Source: UBA3537 sp038138145 (GTDB lineage: Bacteria > Bacteroidota > Bacteroidia > Flavobacteriales > Flavobacteriaceae). From it: DNA of 64,000 bases. Below are positions 61,902 through 64,000 of this stretch, piece after piece. Where the stretch lies: NCBI GenBank assembly GCA_038138145.1, contig JAYQDD010000003.1, positions 62,001 to 126,000 on the forward strand. The letters are read 5' to 3'. Under the pieces are notes generated by a model. It made no database searches. It was not told the origin of the DNA and saw nothing but the letters and a program-made list of their open reading frames with translations. Position numbers and translations under genes: made by a program. The first letter of the stretch is position 1. The number at the start of each line of letters is the position of its first letter.

Positions 61902-62276
61902 ATGGATTTTTTTGATTCCCTATACCTTTCGGTTTTTCAACATGTAAAACAACGCACGCCAAAGCGTGCTGCGTGCTGGGCACATTTGTATGTCTCTCTG
62001 GTTCAAATAGCTTTGTGCCTTGTTTTAGGGGTCTTTTTTATCAAGTTTGCACAGCAAATGAAACTCAATGTTTTGGACGATACAAGTTTATGGATTGTAT
62101 CCATAGGGATTGTTGGTTTTATCTTATTTAAAAACTGGATGGGTTATAATGGGAAAAAGCGTGCGGTACTCGTATCAAAAAATGTAAAACGTTCCAAAAG
62201 ACACTCTATTTTGGTTTTGATTCTTATTCCGATTACTGTTTTTACTCTGGCTTTTATCTTATTTAAAGCAGCATAA
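61902..62276 (+). CDS. Small membrane protein of unknown function
   Basis: 124 residues starting MDFFDSLYLSVF. An upstream in-frame start at 61866 would lie inside the terminator and is rejected. Three hydrophobic segments (about 30-50, 62-78 and 101-121) with a basic loop between the last two (KKRAVLVSKNVKRSKRH). No recognised domain. It stands alone between two terminators and is convergent with the OmpA-like gene. Confidence 0.75.
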   Translation: MDFFDSLYLSVFQHVKQRTPKRAACWAHLYVSLVQIALCLVLGVFFIKFAQQMKLNVLDDTSLWIVSIGIVGFILFKNWMGYNGKKRAVLVSKNVKRSKRHSILVLILIPITVFTLAFILFKAA

Positions 62277-62278
62277 AA

Positions 62279-62306
62279 AAACCCCCACTGTTGTGGAGGT
62301 CTTTTC
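62279..62306. terminator. Terminator between the small membrane protein and the OmpA-like gene
   Basis: Stem ACCCCCAC / GTGGAGGT (one mismatch) with loop TGTT, preceded by seven As and followed by CTTTT. It may serve both convergent genes. Confidence 0.75.
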
Positions 62307-62323
62307 ATAATTAAGATTTTATA

Positions 62324-64000
62324 CTATTCGTTGTTTGGATTGCCTTTTAGAATAATAAATTCTGAACGTCTATTCATTTGATGTTCGTCTTCGCTACATC
62401 CAGTTCCACAATCATTTACTGGAGTAGTTTCACCCATACCAACACCAGTAATTCTTTCTGCGGCGATGCCTTTAGAGATGACATATTGCGCCGTAGTGAG
62501 TGCCCGTCTTTCCGACAATTTTTGATTGTAGGTAGCACTACCTCTAGCATCTGTGTGCGACTCTGCACGCAATACAATAGATTCATATTTATTCATGAGT
62601 TGCACCAATTTGTCCAGTTCAAAAGCGGCTTGAGCCGTAATGTTTGATTTGTCAAAATCAAAATAAATAGGATTAAGTACTACTTTGTTGGCAAGAATAA
62701 TTTCATCTATTGGATCCAATACAATTTCCGTAGAAACTTCTTCTTCGCTTGTTCCAGCAACAAATCCAGTGCCGCTTTCATAGTCATCCATGGATGCACT
62801 CAAACTTAAGTCTGTATCACATTCAACAATATAATTCACTTCACCTTTTTTAGAGGTAATTTTAGCGCCTAAAACATTACCTTCCGAATCCAATACATTT
62901 ACAGAAGCTCCCGCAAGAACAAGCCCAGTTTCACTGTCCTTAACCGTTACAGTTACTAAAACATCACAAATGGGTTGTAACACTTTTACGGCATAGATGT
63001 CGTCGCTACCAGCGCCACCTTCGCGGTTTGAAGACACAAATCCTTCTCCAGACTCATCATCAATACTAAACGCAAAATCATCTGCATTGCCATTTACGGG
63101 AATACCAACGTTTCGAATTGGGCCAACTTTTCCATCTACAAGTTTAGCAAAAAACACATCCATCCCCCCAAGACCTAAATGACCATCAGAGGAGAAATAA
63201 AGGGTATTGTCTGCGCTTACAAAAGGGAACATTTCTTGCCCTTCTGTGTTTAGTTTTTGCCCTAAATTAGTGGCTTCACCTACGCTACCATCATCATTGA
63301 TTGGTGCAGAATATATATCAAATTGCCCCATTCCTCCGGCCATGTCAGAAGCAAAAAACAATGTTTTTCCATCTGGGCTTACAGCTGGGTTTTTTACGGA
63401 GTAGTTTTCTGAATTTAAAGACAACGCTTCTCCTTCGGACCAACTCCCCAATTCTTTCGTTGATTTATAAAGATTTAGTACACTGAATTTATTTCTTGAT
63501 AAAGAGTCTCGCTCAAAAATTTTGTCATAAAAACTTTCTCTTGAGAAGTACATTGTGTTTCCGTCTGGTGAGAAAGAAACAACACCTTCGTGGTATTTCG
63601 TATTAACTGTTTCTACTGGTGTAGGCGTTTGAAAAGAGCCATCGTTATTTTTGCTTGCAACATAAATATCTAAAAATGGTTCTTCATTCCAGCCATAGCT
63701 TTTTCCTATTTCATTTCTGGCTGTGGCAATATACAATTGACCTCCTTGAAGAGTGCCTCCAAAATCTGAATATGCCGAGTTGATACCTGCATCTTGAACA
63801 TTGAATTTCTTTCCTTTCTCAAGAATTTTTGGCAAATAGTTTGGATTTTCAACAAAGGCAATTGCTCTGTGATCTGCAGGACGCATTGAAGCAAATTTTG
63901 CCATTTGTGTGTTGGACTCTTCATATTTTCCATTGGCTTTTAGCATCTGCGCATATTTGTAAATTGTTTCAGGTGCTTCAGATGTTTTAAGTGTTTTTGC
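62324..64000 (-). CDS. PD40-repeat/OmpA-family outer-membrane protein (5' end outside window)
   Basis: The frame stays open to base 64000, so the N-terminus is missing. An internal Met at 63946 is not the start, because upstream residues read as a TPR helix ('SEAPETIYKYAQMLKANGKY'). Order: TPR end; a WD40-like PD40 beta-propeller ('VSFSPDGNTMYFSR', 'PAVSPDGKTLFFAS', 'YFSSDGHLGLGGMDVF'); a carboxypeptidase-regulatory-like domain ('VTVKDSETGLVLAGASVNV'); and a C-terminal OmpA domain ('FDFDKSNITAQAAFELDKL', 'SHTDARGSATYNQKLSERRA', 'NRRSEFII') that binds peptidoglycan. Such proteins often follow PorP/SprF genes and resemble PorE of the type IX system; a T9SS link here is an inference. Confidence 0.93.
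   Translation of the reverse strand, partial: AKTLKTSEAPETIYKYAQMLKANGKYEESNTQMAKFASMRPADHRAIAFVENPNYLPKILEKGKKFNVQDAGINSAYSDFGGTLQGGQLYIATARNEIGKSYGWNEEPFLDIYVASKNNDGSFQTPTPVETVNTKYHEGVVSFSPDGNTMYFSRESFYDKIFERDSLSRNKFSVLNLYKSTKELGSWSEGEALSLNSENYSVKNPAVSPDGKTLFFASDMAGGMGQFDIYSAPINDDGSVGEATNLGQKLNTEGQEMFPFVSADNTLYFSSDGHLGLGGMDVFFAKLVDGKVGPIRNVGIPVNGNADDFAFSIDDESGEGFVSSNREGGAGSDDIYAVKVLQPICDVLVTVTVKDSETGLVLAGASVNVLDSEGNVLGAKITSKKGEVNYIVECDTDLSLSASMDDYESGTGFVAGTSEEEVSTEIVLDPIDEIILANKVVLNPIYFDFDKSNITAQAAFELDKLVQLMNKYESIVLRAESHTDARGSATYNQKLSERRALTTAQYVISKGIAAERITGVGMGETTPVNDCGTGCSEDEHQMNRRSEFIILKGNPNNE

Noticed and set aside
1..64000. CRISPR array, prophage, insertion sequence, toxin-antitoxin or defence system
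   Set aside because: No regular direct repeats, transposase, phage structural genes or paired small toxin genes were found in the frames read. The content is core genome.

Overview
The window is an AT-rich chromosomal segment from a member of the Flavobacteriaceae (Bacteroidota), probably marine. The evidence is the gene content (alternative complex III, SprA of the type IX secretion/gliding apparatus, SPOR, TonB/ExbBD and CarboxypepD_reg-type TonB receptors), the near absence of Shine-Dalgarno sequences, and repeated copies of the Bacteroidota -7 promoter element TAnnTTTG just upstream of genes. Genus and species cannot be fixed from the sequence alone. No phage, insertion sequence, CRISPR array or integron was seen. 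This is mostly conserved core genome. No gap between genes exceeds 300 bases; the longest are about 165-190 bases and hold promoters, terminators and the dyad region noted below. || Layout. 1-2513: 3' part of infB (its start lies before the window), convergent with a small SPOR protein (2539-2910, minus). 3.1-14.4 kb: one long respiratory operon, actABCDEF followed by coxBA (menaquinol oxidation by alternative complex III feeding an A-type haem-copper oxidase), closed by a hairpin terminator. 14.5-16.5 kb: ruvB and queG. 16.5-18.8 kb: malic enzyme/phosphotransacetylase fusion maeB. 18.9-28.3 kb: ruvA, the giant sprA, gcvH, a VanZ-like gene and tonB, then a bidirectional terminator. 28.4-30.7 kb: a retropepsin-like gene (minus), divergent from tatD and ansA. 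30.75 kb: tRNA-Ser(GGA). 31-34.1 kb: an energy-transducing operon exbB, an unknown membrane protein, exbD1 and exbD2, followed by a separately promoted outer-membrane barrel. 34.2-38.7 kb: ileS, a dksA-like gene and lspA. 38.7-41.1 kb (minus): rimK, an M14-type deacylase and 5-FTHF cyclo-ligase, tightly overlapped. 41.2-45.2 kb: uvrC and a patatin-outer membrane barrel fusion. 45.3-47.7 kb: homogentisate dioxygenase and HPPD (tyrosine breakdown). 47.8-52.4 kb: DUF3108 protein, tryptophan 2,3-dioxygenase, M23 lipoprotein and pgi. 52.6-55.7 kb: a solitary TonB receptor and a small membrane protein. 55.7-61.8 kb: a polytopic membrane protein and a secreted endonuclease/exonuclease/phosphatase (both minus), divergent from a TonB receptor and a DUF5689 lipoprotein. 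61.9-64.0 kb: a small membrane protein and the C-terminal part of a PD40/OmpA envelope protein that runs off the window. || How it works together. The respiratory operon builds the proton motive force that the ExbBD/TonB motors pass to the TonB receptors. SprA, SPOR, LspA, M23 and OmpA proteins form or service the envelope. Tyrosine and tryptophan dioxygenases, asparaginase and the putative nuclease/TonB locus suggest a heterotroph living on protein and nucleic acid. || Most notable: an isoleucyl-tRNA synthetase of the IleRS2 type whose HIGH signature reads G-V-H-H; a RimK ligase/M14 hydrolase pair with overlapping genes; a four-gene ExbB-X-ExbD-ExbD motor; a nuclease/OB-like lipoprotein/TonB receptor locus; a possible 21-codon leader ORF before hmgA; and promoter elements only a few bases before start codons, suggesting leaderless mRNAs.
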